The notes under the pieces: model-generated | What the model saw: the letters and a program-made list of their open reading frames with translations, nothing else | Database searches by the model: none | Told to the model about the DNA's origin: nothing | NCBI RefSeq assembly: GCF_041734735.1 | Contig: NC_134878.1 | Span: 36,051,342-36,115,341 of the forward strand | Source: Babylonia areolata | Taxonomy: Eukaryota > Mollusca > Gastropoda > Neogastropoda > Buccinidae | DNA length: 64,000 bases | Direction of reading: 5' to 3' | Program-made: the position numbers and the translations under genes | Shown here: positions 52,467-62,195 of the stretch, piece by piece | Layout of the letters: each line of letters begins with the position of its first letter | Numbering within the stretch: position 1 is the stretch's first letter

Positions 52467-53795
52467 CTATTCCATCGCTACCCCCTGCTCCTCCACTTGC
52501 GGTGGCTCAAGGTCCGCCAGGATGGAATATTTGTTCTTTGACATAAATTTTTCGGGTTCAGACCGGGTCGGAATATCCACCACCTCGGCCCCTCCCGATC
52601 CCGCCGTGGCCGCAGCCCTCCCCTCCTTGAGTTTTGGAGGTGCGGGGGGCTTCCGGCCACTTCCGCCAGCCCGAGGGCCAGGCAGACGAGAGGCGGGGCG
52701 AGGGGGCCCGGGGGGTGGGGTGGGGCGGGAGGCGGACAACGTGCCTCCGCCCGAGGCTTTTCTCTCCCGCCCAGCAGCCCCTGAGGACTGCCGCGCAGGA
52801 TGGGAAGGGGTGGACACAGCGCCTCCACCCAAGGCCGACGGTTCCGACGAGGCGGTTAAGTCGTCCGTCTGCGTTCCTGTGGACGTCGTCTGGACTGCGA
52901 CGTCCACCGTCCCGGATCTGACGACAGAGGCATACGACATCCTAGGCGACGCGGCCTCCACCTGTTTCCTTGCCTCAAAGAAGGAAATTTTCTGTTCTGT
53001 CTTGACTTTCTGAATTTGTTTTTCTTTCTTCCAGGCGGGGCAGTCCTTCGATGAGGACGGGTGGCCACCTCCGCAGTTCGCACACAGGGCTGCACTGACG
53101 CAATCGCCCTGGTGCGCCGCCTTCGAACAGGTGCCACACGCCTCTTCCTCCTTACATCTGTCTCTCACGTGTCCGAATTTCTGACACTTAAAGCATCTCA
53201 GAGGGGACGGTACGTACAGGCTGACATTAACTAGCAGGTATCCGACCCGAATGTCCTTGGGGACATCCGGGCAGCAGAAGGTGAGGAAGAAAGTGTTGGT
53301 CGGGACTCTGTCCGACCCCTTCCTCACCGTCACCCTGTACACATCGGTCACTCCCTGAGAGGACAGTTCGCTCTTGATCTCGGCCTCAGACACACCTTTC
53401 AACTCCGGGCATCTGATGACTCCCTTAGAGCAGTTGAGACCTTTGTGAGGGGAAATCTTCACCGCCCTATCCACGAAAGTGGTCGCCTTCAGAAGGAGCT
53501 GTGTCTGTCTTTTGGATTCTGTCTGTACTAAAAACGCTCCGCTCCTCAGCCTCTTGATGGATCTGAGCGATCCTGCCAGGCACTGAAAGCCCTTCTGGAC
53601 AGCGAAGGGGCTGAGAGCTGACAAGGGCTTGTCGTCATCAGCGCCCTCCATCACTAGCCATGATGGCCAAAAACCAGAGGTCTCGACGACCTCCGACTCA
53701 GAGTCTGAGTCGTCCGTTCCCTGTCGTCGTCTTTTTCCGAGTTTGGGGGGGTGTATTTGTTTAGGATTCATGTTGAAAGAAAAATGTGAATTCAT
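52467..53795 (-). CDS. LINE ORF1 protein with three zinc knuckles (copy D)
   Basis: 442 residues from the ATG at 53795 (MNSHFSFNMNPKQ); an in-frame GTG 15 bases upstream is not a likely eukaryotic start. A Ser/Asp-rich N-terminal part is followed by an I-factor-like domain (about 45-195), three zinc knuckles near 200-260 (CFKCQKFGHVRDRC; CGTCSKAAHQGDC; CANCGGGHPSSSKDC), a basic linker and a Gly/Pro-rich tail ending EEQGVAME. The family's ORF1 binds LINE RNA and forms the RNP with ORF2. Copies E and F differ from D in a G/C run in the tail and so end in other frames. Confidence 0.92.
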   Translation of the reverse strand: MNSHFSFNMNPKQIHPPKLGKRRRQGTDDSDSESEVVETSGFWPSWLVMEGADDDKPLSALSPFAVQKGFQCLAGSLRSIKRLRSGAFLVQTESKRQTQLLLKATTFVDRAVKISPHKGLNCSKGVIRCPELKGVSEAEIKSELSSQGVTDVYRVTVRKGSDRVPTNTFFLTFCCPDVPKDIRVGYLLVNVSLYVPSPLRCFKCQKFGHVRDRCKEEEACGTCSKAAHQGDCVSAALCANCGGGHPSSSKDCPAWKKEKQIQKVKTEQKISFFEARKQVEAASPRMSYASVVRSGTVDVAVQTTSTGTQTDDLTASSEPSALGGGAVSTPSHPARQSSGAAGRERKASGGGTLSASRPTPPPGPPRPASRLPGPRAGGSGRKPPAPPKLKEGRAAATAGSGGAEVVDIPTRSEPEKFMSKNKYSILADLEPPQVEEQGVAME

Positions 53796-53837
53796 CCCTC
53801 CCTTACCCACCCACCATGGGGTCCAACTTAGGGGCCA

Positions 53838-53863
53838 GGGTCAAGGGAACACCAGCTTGACCC
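53838..53863 (-). promoter_or_regulatory. Inner LINE 5' UTR stem-loop (copy D)
   Basis: 8-bp stem gggtcaag/cttgaccc, 10-base loop, 685 bp downstream of the terminal version. Surrounding sequence (CCAGGTTTCGGGAGG on one side) is also shared with the terminus, so about 45 bp are duplicated. Confidence 0.55.
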
Positions 53864-54522
53864 CTTCCAGGTTTCGGGAGGGATATACAACCAGCAGCCC
53901 AGCTCCAACGTGCTCCCCCCCGATCATGCCCAGCTCCCGGGGACAGAGAGCCGAGCACTACGGGGGTTACCTTCGTCAGCCACTAAACTGCCAGTCTTGA
54001 CCCAGCCCCACGAAGGGGTAGCCGATTGACACACACGGGCCAATGTGTGCCGCCTGTCTTAGGAGAGGTCCGAGCCAAAGGGATGTGTTGAGAGCAGCGT
54101 GCTCTCTCAATCCCCAGGATCTCATTCCCCTCCATCACAGGTCGCGCCGCACGGCAAACACGGCGGGCCTAAAGAAGGCCGCAGAGAAAAAAAGAATGTG
54201 GAAAAGAAGGCTTGATGGGGAGCTGAGGACAGAAAAGAGGCGGTAAAAAGAAGAACAAAGAATAGCGAAAGGGACAGTGGGTCACGTTTAGTTTGGGCCT
54301 CACTCACGACCTGTTCGGCATGGGAAGCCCTATCAGGGGCATCAGTACAAAACCACCACTTATTCAGCCCTAACAGCTACGATGGCTATGTAGGCTGTCA
54401 ATTAAGACCTGGGACCAGAGCACCAAACCCCAAGAAGCACTGATGCCCCCGCCGACATAGCTCGCTCGATCACTGGCCACTAAGCCTCCCGACCACGACA
54501 AGGTAGTGACCCTCCCGGGAGT

Positions 54523-54548
54523 GGGTCAGGAGAACACCAGCCTGACCC
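54523..54548 (-). promoter_or_regulatory. 5'-terminal LINE stem-loop (copy D)
   Basis: 8-bp stem gggtcagg/cctgaccc, 10-base loop, 18 bases from the 5' tip. It could be part of an internal promoter or of the RNA. Confidence 0.55.
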
Positions 54549-54566
54549 CCTCCAGGTTTCGGGAGG

Positions 54567-55280
54567 GGTAAAAAAACTCCAGTCTGCTTTGTCGTAGTAC
54601 AGGCGGTCAGGCAGAGAGTCACCTTCTCCATCTGTGGGGCGGAGGACGACAGGAAAGTGGTCACTCCCGTGCAGATCGTCGTGCACTTTCCACTCGTAGT
54701 CCAGGACCAACGATGGATCGCAGACCGACAGATCTAAACACGAGAGCTTTCCAGAGGACAGATGCAGGTAAGTGGGAGACTTGTCGTTAAGACAGCACAA
54801 GTCCATGTCAGAGAGAAGGTTTTCTAAGAGAAGACCTCGGGCCGATGTCATCTCACTTCCCCAGAGCGGGGAGTGTCCGTTGAAGTCGCCCAACAGTAAA
54901 AACGGACGTGGGAGCTGGTCGACCAGGTTCATGAGGTCCTGCCTCAGAACACGGACGGAAGGGGGAAGGTAGAGAGAGCAGACAGTGATGGTTTTCTCGA
55001 GCGTGACTCTGACTGCCACCGCCTGTAAAGGGGTGCTTAAAAGAACTGTACTGTATAAAAGGGACTTTCGAATAAAAAGAGCGACACCTCCCGTCAACCC
55101 CTCTTGCTTCGGTTGAGCGGGTTTAAAAACGGAGTTGAAACCAGAGAGAGATAAAACCTTGCCATCTCTTTGCAGAGTCTCCTGCAGTGCCAGCACTGAA
55201 GGTTTCAAAGCACGACAAAGCAGCTGGAGTTCCTGGAAGTTGGCATAGAATCCCCGGATATTCCAGTGGATCACTGCCAT
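54567..55280 (-). pseudogene. LINE ORF2 N-terminal (endonuclease) part, copy E
   Basis: Encodes the endonuclease domain from MAVIHWNIRGFYANF to YYDKADWSFFT, then is interrupted by copy D. Confidence 0.9.
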
Positions 55281-55333
55281 TAAAAAGGTTTTTTAAAAAA
55301 AAATAAATAATAAAGCAGCAGCCTATTCCATCG

Positions 55334-56650
55334 CTACCCCCTGCTCCTCCACTTGCGGTGGCTCAAGGTCCGCCAGGATGGAATATTTGTTCTTTGACAT
55401 AAATTTTTCGGGTTCAGACCGGGTCGGAATATCCACCACCTCGGCCCCTCCCGATCCCGCCGTGGCCGCAGCCCTCCCCTCCTTGAGTTTTGGAGGTGCG
55501 GGGGGCTTCCGGCCACTTCCGCCAGCCCGAGGGCCAGGCAGACGAGAGGCGGGGCGAGGGGGCCGGGGGGTGGGGTGGGGCGGGAGGCGGACAACGTGCC
55601 TCCGCCCGAGGCTTTTCTCTCCCGCCCAGCAGCCCCTGAGGACTGCCGCGCAGGATGGGAAGGGGTGGACACAGCGCCTCCACCCAAGGCCGACGGTTCC
55701 GACGAGGCGGTTAAGTCGTCCGTCTGCGTTCCTGTGGACGTCGTCTGGACTGCGACGTCCACCGTCCCGGATCTGACGACAGAGGCATACGACGTCCTAG
55801 GCGACGCGGCCTCCACCTGTTTCCTTGCCTCAAAGAAGGAAATTTTCTGTTCTGTCTTGACTTTCTGAATTTGTTTTTCTTTCTTCCAGGCGGGGCAGTC
55901 CTTCGATGAGGACGGGTGGCCACCTCCGCAGTTCGCACACAGGGCTGCACTGACGCAATCGCCCTGGTGCGCCGCCTTCGAACAGGTGCCACACGCCTCT
56001 TCCTCCTTACATCTGTCTCTCACGTGTCCGAATTTCTGACACTTAAAGCATCTCAGAGGGGACGGTACGTACAGGCTGACATTAACTAGCAGGTATCCGA
56101 CCCGAATGTCCTTGGGGACATCCGGGCAGCAGAAGGTGAGGAAGAAAGTGTTGGTCGGGACTCTGTCCGACCCCTTCCTCACCGTCACCCTGTACACATC
56201 GGTCACTCCCTGAGAGGACAGTTCGCTCTTGATCTCGGCCTCAGACACACCTTTCAACTCCGGGCATCTGATGACTCCCTTAGAGCAGTTGAGACCTTTG
56301 TGAGGGGAAATCTTCACTGCCCTATCCACGAAAGTGGTCGCCTTCAGAAGGAGCTGTGTCTGTCTTTTGGATTCTGTCTGTACTAAAAACGCTCCGCTCC
56401 TCAGCCTCTTGATGGATCTGAGCGATCCTGCCAGGCACTGAAAGCCCTTCTGGACAGCGAAGGGGCTGAGAGCTGACAAGGGCTTGTCGTCATCAGCGCC
56501 CTCCATCACTAGCCATGATGGCCAAAAACCAGAGGTCTCGACGACCTCCGACTCAGAGTCTGAGTCGTCCGTTCCCTGTCGTCGTCTTTTTCCGAGTTTG
56601 GGGGGGTGTATTTGTTTAGGATTCATGTTGAAAGAAAAATGTGAATTCAT
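55334..56650 (-). pseudogene. LINE ORF1, copy E, altered C-terminus
   Basis: Same start (ATG at 56650) and zinc knuckles as copy D. A G/C run at about 55556-55568 is one base shorter than in D, so the last roughly 90 residues are in another frame and end SHRKWRSRG instead of EEQGVAME. Confidence 0.85.
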
Positions 56651-57422
56651 CCCTCCCTTACCCACCCACCATGGGGTCCAACTTAGGGGCCAGGGTCAAG
56701 GGAACACCAGCTTGACCCCTTCCAGGTTTCGGGAGGGATATACAACCAGCAGCCCAGCTCCAACGTGCTCCCCCCCGATCATGCCCAGCTCCCGGGGACA
56801 GAGAGCCGAGCACTACGGGGGTTACCTTCGTCAGCCACTAAACTGCCAGTCTTGACCCAGCCCCACGAAGGGGTAGCCGATTGACACACACGGGCCAATG
56901 TGTGCCGCCTGTCTTAGGAGAGGTCCGAGCCAAAGGGATGTGTTGAGAGCAGCGTGCTCTCTCAATCCCCAGGATCTCATTCCCCTCCATCACAGGTCGC
57001 GCCGCACGGCAAACACGGCGGGCCTAAAGAAGGCCGCAGAGAAAAAAAAGAATGTGGAAAAGAAGGCTTGATGGGGAGCTGAGGACAGAAAAGAGGCGGT
57101 AAAAAGAAGAACAAAGAATAGCGAAAGGGACAGTGGGTCACGTTTAGTTTGGGCCTCACTCACGACCTGTTCGGCATGGGAAGCCCTATCAGGGGCATCA
57201 GTACAAAACCACCACTTATTCAGCCCTAACAGCTACGATGGCTATGTAGGCTGTCAATTAAGACCTGGGACCAGAGCACCAAACCCCAAGAAGCACTGAT
57301 GCCCCCGCCGACATAGCTCGCTCGATCACTGGCCACTAAGCCTCCCGACCACGACAAGGTAGTGACCCTCCCGGGAGTGGGTCAGGAGAACACCAGCCTG
57401 ACCCCCTCCAGGTTTCGGGAGG

Positions 57423-58290
57423 TGCGACAAAACTGACCAGAGCCAACAACTGTGTCAGTGTAGAATGTCACACACACTGCGACAACACTGACCAGAGCCA
57501 ACAACTGTGTCAGTGTAGAATATCACACACACTGCGACAAACTGACCAGAGCCAACAACTGTGTCAGTGTAGAATGTCACACACACTGCGACAAAACTGA
57601 CCAGAGCCAACAACTGTGTCAGTGTAGAATGTCACACACACTGCGACAAGACAGATCAGAGCCAACAACTGTTTCTGTGTAGAATGTAACACACATTGCG
57701 ACAAAACTGACAAGAGCCAACAACTGCGTCAGTGTAGAATGTCACACACACTGCGACAAAACAGACCAGAGCCAACAACTGTGTCAGTGTAGAATGTCAC
57801 ACACACTGCGGAAAAACTGACCAGAGCCAACAACTGTGTCAGTGTAGAATGTCACACACACTGCGACAAAACTGACCAGAGCCAACAACTGTGTCAGTGT
57901 AGAATGTCACACACACTGCGACAAAACTGACCAGAGCCAACAACTGTGTCAGTGTAGAAGGTCACACACACTGCGACAAAACAGACCAGAGCCAACAACT
58001 GTGTCAGTGTAGAACGTCACACACACTGCAACAAAACAGACCAGAGCCAACAACTGTGTCAGTGTAGAATGTCACACACACTGCGACAAAACAGACCAGA
58101 GCTAACAACTGTGTCAGTGTAGAATGTCACACACACTGCGACAAAACTGACCAGAGCCAACAACTGTGTCAGTGTAGAATGTCACACACACTGCGACAAA
58201 AGAGACCAGAGCCAACAACTGTGTCAGTGTAGAATGTCACACACACTGCGACAAAACTGACCAGAGCCAACAACTGTGTCAGTGTAGAAT
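57423..58290. repeat. 55-bp satellite, about 16 units
   Basis: Unit of the type TGCGACAAAACTGACCAGAG, CCAACAACTGTGTCAGTGTA, GAATGTCACACACAC. Units are highly similar, one is 54 bp. The array separates copy E and copy F; the 3' tail of F follows GTGTAGAAT within a unit. Confidence 0.93.
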
Positions 58291-58463
58291 GAAATGAAAT
58301 GAAATTATGGTGCTTAGAGCCTCGCCGACCACTAAGGCCATCTCAAGGCTATCGCCGCGTCAATTACTACTACAAGGCTAAAAAAAACAACCAATTAAAA
58401 CGAGTCACCACTTCAAACTTTCCACTCCAAAGTTTAAAAAAAAACTTCCATAGTTTAAAACCT

Positions 58464-61400
58464 TCAAATCTGGTTAAAAAGGTTCACTTCTTTTAAGAAG
58501 TCCATCAGCGCCCACGGAGGGACATCACGAAACAAAGTCTTCAAAGAAACCGCCGTGTAATGTCTGCGTCTAACGTCATGCAGATCCCAACAGTCAAGGA
58601 GCACGTGTTTCACGGTGAGAGGCTCGTCACAGGGAACGCATCGAGGGGCCTCCTCCCCCTTCAACAAGTAAGAATGAGTAAAAAAAGTGTGCCCCGTACG
58701 CAGTCTGCACAGCACAGATTCCTCCTTTCTGTTCTTCACCCCCGAAGGGAGGGTCTCCCCCAGGTCCGGACGGATCTGGAAGAGCTTGTTGTCTATCTGG
58801 GTGTTCCATTTCTCTTGCCAAAGATCTTTAACGTAAGAATTGACCTTCCGCTTCATGTCTGTATAGGGTACCAAGGATCTGGACAATTCTTTCTTTACAG
58901 CGTTCCTGGCCAGCAGGTCCGCCCTTTCGTTACCACGAATGCCAACATGTCCGGGAACCCAGGCCAACACAACCTCGTATCCTTTCTTCGTTGCGAGAGT
59001 AAAAGTTTCATAAAATTCCAGCAGTTTGGGATGAGTGATATTCCTGCAGGCGATCGCCTCCAGGGCTGATAAGGAGTCGGAAAAGATCATGAATCTCTTC
59101 TGTTTGGAAGAGAGAACCATTTTTAACCCCAGGACCAGTGCAGTCAGTTCCGCGGTGTATACCGAGCTGTCAGACAGGATGTGTTCTGTTGAGGGCCGGT
59201 CAGGAAAGGCGGGACAGAACGCAGATGCGGCGACTCCGTCCTCTGACTTGGAACCGTCAGTGAAGATGCCTTGAAAGGTGGGGAATTTGTGGCACAGTTC
59301 CGAAAAGTAGGTTCTGTAGGCCAGAGAACTGGTGGTGTCCTTACGGTACGAGGCCAGATCAAAACGGACCTCAGGTGTTGTAAAGGTCCACGGGGGGCTG
59401 TCAGGGAACTTAGAGAAATCTGAGATGCCACCGACATCCAGATCGGCATTTTCCAAGTGCGGCTGAATGCGGAGTCCGAGAGGAGGTATGCAGTTTGGGT
59501 TGTCTGTAAATTTCTTATCGAAAGGGTTGTTGAATACAGCATCGTAAGCAGGGTTTGTAGGTTCCGAAAACAATTTCAAATAATAGTTCAGGGTCAGCTT
59601 CAGTCTGCGGTTGGAAAGAGGCGGTTCCCCCGCCTCTGCATACAGGCTGTGCACAGGGGTGGTGCGGAAAGCACCCAAGCTGAGACGGAGCCCTTGGTGG
59701 TGTACAGGGTCCAACAGTTTCAGGTAGGACGGTCTGGCCGAGCCGTATACAACACTTCCATAATCCAGTTTGGACCGGACCAGGGCTCTGTAGAGGTGCA
59801 AGAGAGTCCTCTTATCAGCACCCCAGTTCGTGTGTGCCACAACTCGGATGATGTTCAGGGCTTTTAGGCAAGATATTTTCAGCTGTTTAATGTGGCTGAG
59901 AAAATTCAGCTTCTGATCGAAGACGACCCCTAGAAATCTGGCTTCCTTGACCGCCGGGATGGTGGATGTTCCCAGACGGATTTCAGGGTCCTGATAGAAT
60001 TGGCGAAAATTATGAAAGTGGATGCATTCAGTTTTGGAGGACGAAAATGTGAAGCCATTCTCCTCTGCCCAACACTGGATTTTGTTGACGCAGAGCTGAA
60101 GCCGTCGCTGGATGCTGGCGTACGTGCTGCCGGTTGCATATAAAGCAAAATCATCCACGAACAGCGAGCTGTCCGATCCTTTCTGAACGGATTGAACGAT
60201 GTCATTAATTTTGATGCTGAACAGAGCAGGCGACAGGATGCTCCCCTGCGGGACACCCAGCTCCTGCTCGTGAATGTCGGACAGGGTGGTGCCGACTCTC
60301 ACCTGGAATTGTCTGTCTTGTAAAAAATTGTGGATAAACTGAGGCAGGTGTCCTCGGAAGCCGAGCTTGTGCAAGTCGGAAAGAATACCAAATTTCCACG
60401 TGGTATCGTAAGCTTTCTCCAGGTCAAAAAATATGGCCACCACATGTTGTTTGTTGACGAAAGCATTTCTTATCGTGGTTTCCAGACGAACCAGATGGTC
60501 AACGGTAGAGCGATGCTTGCGGAAACCGCACTGTTCCTTCGCCAGAAGGCCGTCGGTCTCTAGTTTCCACATCAGTCTACCGTTGACCATCTTCTCCATC
60601 AGTTTGCAGACGCAGCTGGTCAGTGCAATTGGGCGGTAGTTGGAGGGGTTCGAGGGGTCTTTTCCCGGTTTCGGCAGCGGGATTATGAGGGCTTTCCGCC
60701 AGGAGGGTGGAAAGAAGCCTGTGACCCAGATGTGGTTATAAACTTTAAGCAGGGTGTCCAGACAGGTTTGGGGAAGGTGCTTTAGGAGTTTATAATGGAC
60801 TTCGTCCATTCCTGGACAGGAATCCGTACAGGTCTGAAGGGCAGATTTAAGTTCGTTCATTGTGAAAGGAAGGTTGTAATTCTCTGTGTTGTCGGAAAAG
60901 AAGTTACATGGTGTTTTTTCTGACAGGTTTTTGGTTTTAAGAAAGCGAGCAGATTTGTTAGCAGATCTCGAGTTCTGTTCTATTGTGGAGGCAAGCAAAT
61001 TGGCAACTGCTTTCTTCTCTGTGACCAGAGCGTCTGAAAGTTTAAGATGGTGGAAGGTCGGGCATGCGTTTTTGCCCTTAATTCTTTTTAAAACCCTCCA
61101 CACTTTCTTCTTGGGTGTGTTGGAGGTTAAGGAAGAGCAGAAATCTCTCCAAGACTTCCTCTGGCTCTTTTTAAAAACATACCTGGCTTTCGCCCTCAGC
61201 TGTTGATGGGTTCGAACGCTATCGGACTCCGGTCTCCGAAAGACGCGTCGCTGCGCTCTCTTCCGAGACTTGCGGGCCTCCCGACATTCCGCGTTGAACC
61301 AGGGCGTTCTAGGGACCCGAGGCTTGGAGGTAGACGATGGGACTGCTGCTTTGGCGCAATCTAAAACGATCCGAGTCAGAGCGTCAGCAGGGTCCTTGCT

Positions 61401-62156
61401 TTTCAATACTGTTTCTTCCTGCAGCTCAGCTCTTATCTTGGTGGTAAAAAAACTCCAGTCTGCTTTGTCGTAGTACAGGCGGTCAGGCAGAGAGTCACCT
61501 TCTCCATCTGTGGGGCGGAGGATGACAGGAAAGTGGTCACTCCCGTGCAGATCGTCGTGCACTTTCCACTCGTAGTCCAGGACCAACGATGGATCGCAGA
61601 CCGACAGATCTAAACACGAGAGCTTTCCAGAGGACAGATGCAGGTAAGTGGGAGACTTGTCGTTAAGACAGCACAAGTCCATGTCAGAGAGAAGGTTTTC
61701 TAAGAGAAGACCTCGGGCTGATGTCATCTCACTTCCCCAGAGCGGGGAGTGTCCGTTGAAGTCGCCCAACAGTAAAAACGGACGTGGGAGCTGGTCGACC
61801 AGGTTCATGAGGTCCTGCCTCAGAACACGGACGGAAGGGGGAAGGTAGAGAGAGCAGACAGTGATGGTTTTCTCGAGCGTGACTCTGACTGCCACCGCCT
61901 GTAAAGGGGTGCTTAAAAGAACTGTACTGTATAAAAGGGACTTTCGAATAAAAAGAGCGACACCTCCCGTCAACCCCTCTTGCTTCGGTTGAGCGGGTTT
62001 AAAAACGGAGTTAAAACCAGAGAGAGATAAAACCTTGCCATCTCTTTGCAGAGTCTCCTGCAGTGCCAGCACTGAAGGTTTCAAAGCACGACAAAGCAGC
62101 TGGAGTTCCTGGAAGTTGGCATAGAATCCCCGGATATTCCAGTGGATCACTGCCAT
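58464..62156 (-). CDS. LINE ORF2 protein: endonuclease, reverse transcriptase, RNase H (copy F)
   Basis: 1230 residues and open, with the same domains and catalytic motifs as the ORF2 at 48735-52427. By eye there are few substitutions, such as PVILRP for PVVLRP and SKPRVP for SKPQVP. Potentially functional. Confidence 0.95.
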   Translation of the reverse strand: MAVIHWNIRGFYANFQELQLLCRALKPSVLALQETLQRDGKVLSLSGFNSVFKPAQPKQEGLTGGVALFIRKSLLYSTVLLSTPLQAVAVRVTLEKTITVCSLYLPPSVRVLRQDLMNLVDQLPRPFLLLGDFNGHSPLWGSEMTSARGLLLENLLSDMDLCCLNDKSPTYLHLSSGKLSCLDLSVCDPSLVLDYEWKVHDDLHGSDHFPVILRPTDGEGDSLPDRLYYDKADWSFFTTKIRAELQEETVLKSKDPADALTRIVLDCAKAAVPSSTSKPRVPRTPWFNAECREARKSRKRAQRRVFRRPESDSVRTHQQLRAKARYVFKKSQRKSWRDFCSSLTSNTPKKKVWRVLKRIKGKNACPTFHHLKLSDALVTEKKAVANLLASTIEQNSRSANKSARFLKTKNLSEKTPCNFFSDNTENYNLPFTMNELKSALQTCTDSCPGMDEVHYKLLKHLPQTCLDTLLKVYNHIWVTGFFPPSWRKALIIPLPKPGKDPSNPSNYRPIALTSCVCKLMEKMVNGRLMWKLETDGLLAKEQCGFRKHRSTVDHLVRLETTIRNAFVNKQHVVAIFFDLEKAYDTTWKFGILSDLHKLGFRGHLPQFIHNFLQDRQFQVRVGTTLSDIHEQELGVPQGSILSPALFSIKINDIVQSVQKGSDSSLFVDDFALYATGSTYASIQRRLQLCVNKIQCWAEENGFTFSSSKTECIHFHNFRQFYQDPEIRLGTSTIPAVKEARFLGVVFDQKLNFLSHIKQLKISCLKALNIIRVVAHTNWGADKRTLLHLYRALVRSKLDYGSVVYGSARPSYLKLLDPVHHQGLRLSLGAFRTTPVHSLYAEAGEPPLSNRRLKLTLNYYLKLFSEPTNPAYDAVFNNPFDKKFTDNPNCIPPLGLRIQPHLENADLDVGGISDFSKFPDSPPWTFTTPEVRFDLASYRKDTTSSLAYRTYFSELCHKFPTFQGIFTDGSKSEDGVAASAFCPAFPDRPSTEHILSDSSVYTAELTALVLGLKMVLSSKQKRFMIFSDSLSALEAIACRNITHPKLLEFYETFTLATKKGYEVVLAWVPGHVGIRGNERADLLARNAVKKELSRSLVPYTDMKRKVNSYVKDLWQEKWNTQIDNKLFQIRPDLGETLPSGVKNRKEESVLCRLRTGHTFFTHSYLLKGEEAPRCVPCDEPLTVKHVLLDCWDLHDVRRRHYTAVSLKTLFRDVPPWALMDFLKEVNLFNQI

Positions 62157-62195
62157 TAAAAAGGTTTTTTTTTAAAAAAAAAATAAAGCAGCAGC

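Larger units (their letters stand above)
48561..54566 (-). mobile_element. Nimb/I-clade LINE, copy D, full length and apparently intact
   Basis: 6.0 kb from the 3' tail (48561) to the 5' terminus CCTCCCGAAACC (54566). 5' UTR 53796-54566, ORF1 52467-53795, a 39-bp spacer, ORF2 48735-52427 and a 174-bp 3' UTR whose last part (GAGGCTCTAAGCACCATAA and then ATTTC repeats) is shared by all copies and probably recognised by the RT. Both ORFs are open. It is inserted within another copy of the same family. Confidence 0.94.
54567..57422 (-). mobile_element. Nimb/I-clade LINE, copy E (5' half of the split element C/E)
   Basis: Starts at GGTAAAAAAACTCC inside the ORF2 endonuclease coding region, directly after the 5' end of copy D, and runs to its own intact 5' terminus at 57422. 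It contains the ORF2 N-terminal part (54567-55280), ORF1 and the complete 5' UTR with both stem-loops. It is followed by satellite DNA. Confidence 0.9.

Noticed and set aside
53796-53810. GTG as the start of LINE ORF1
   Set aside because: An ATG lies five codons downstream in the same frame and is the more likely eukaryotic start.
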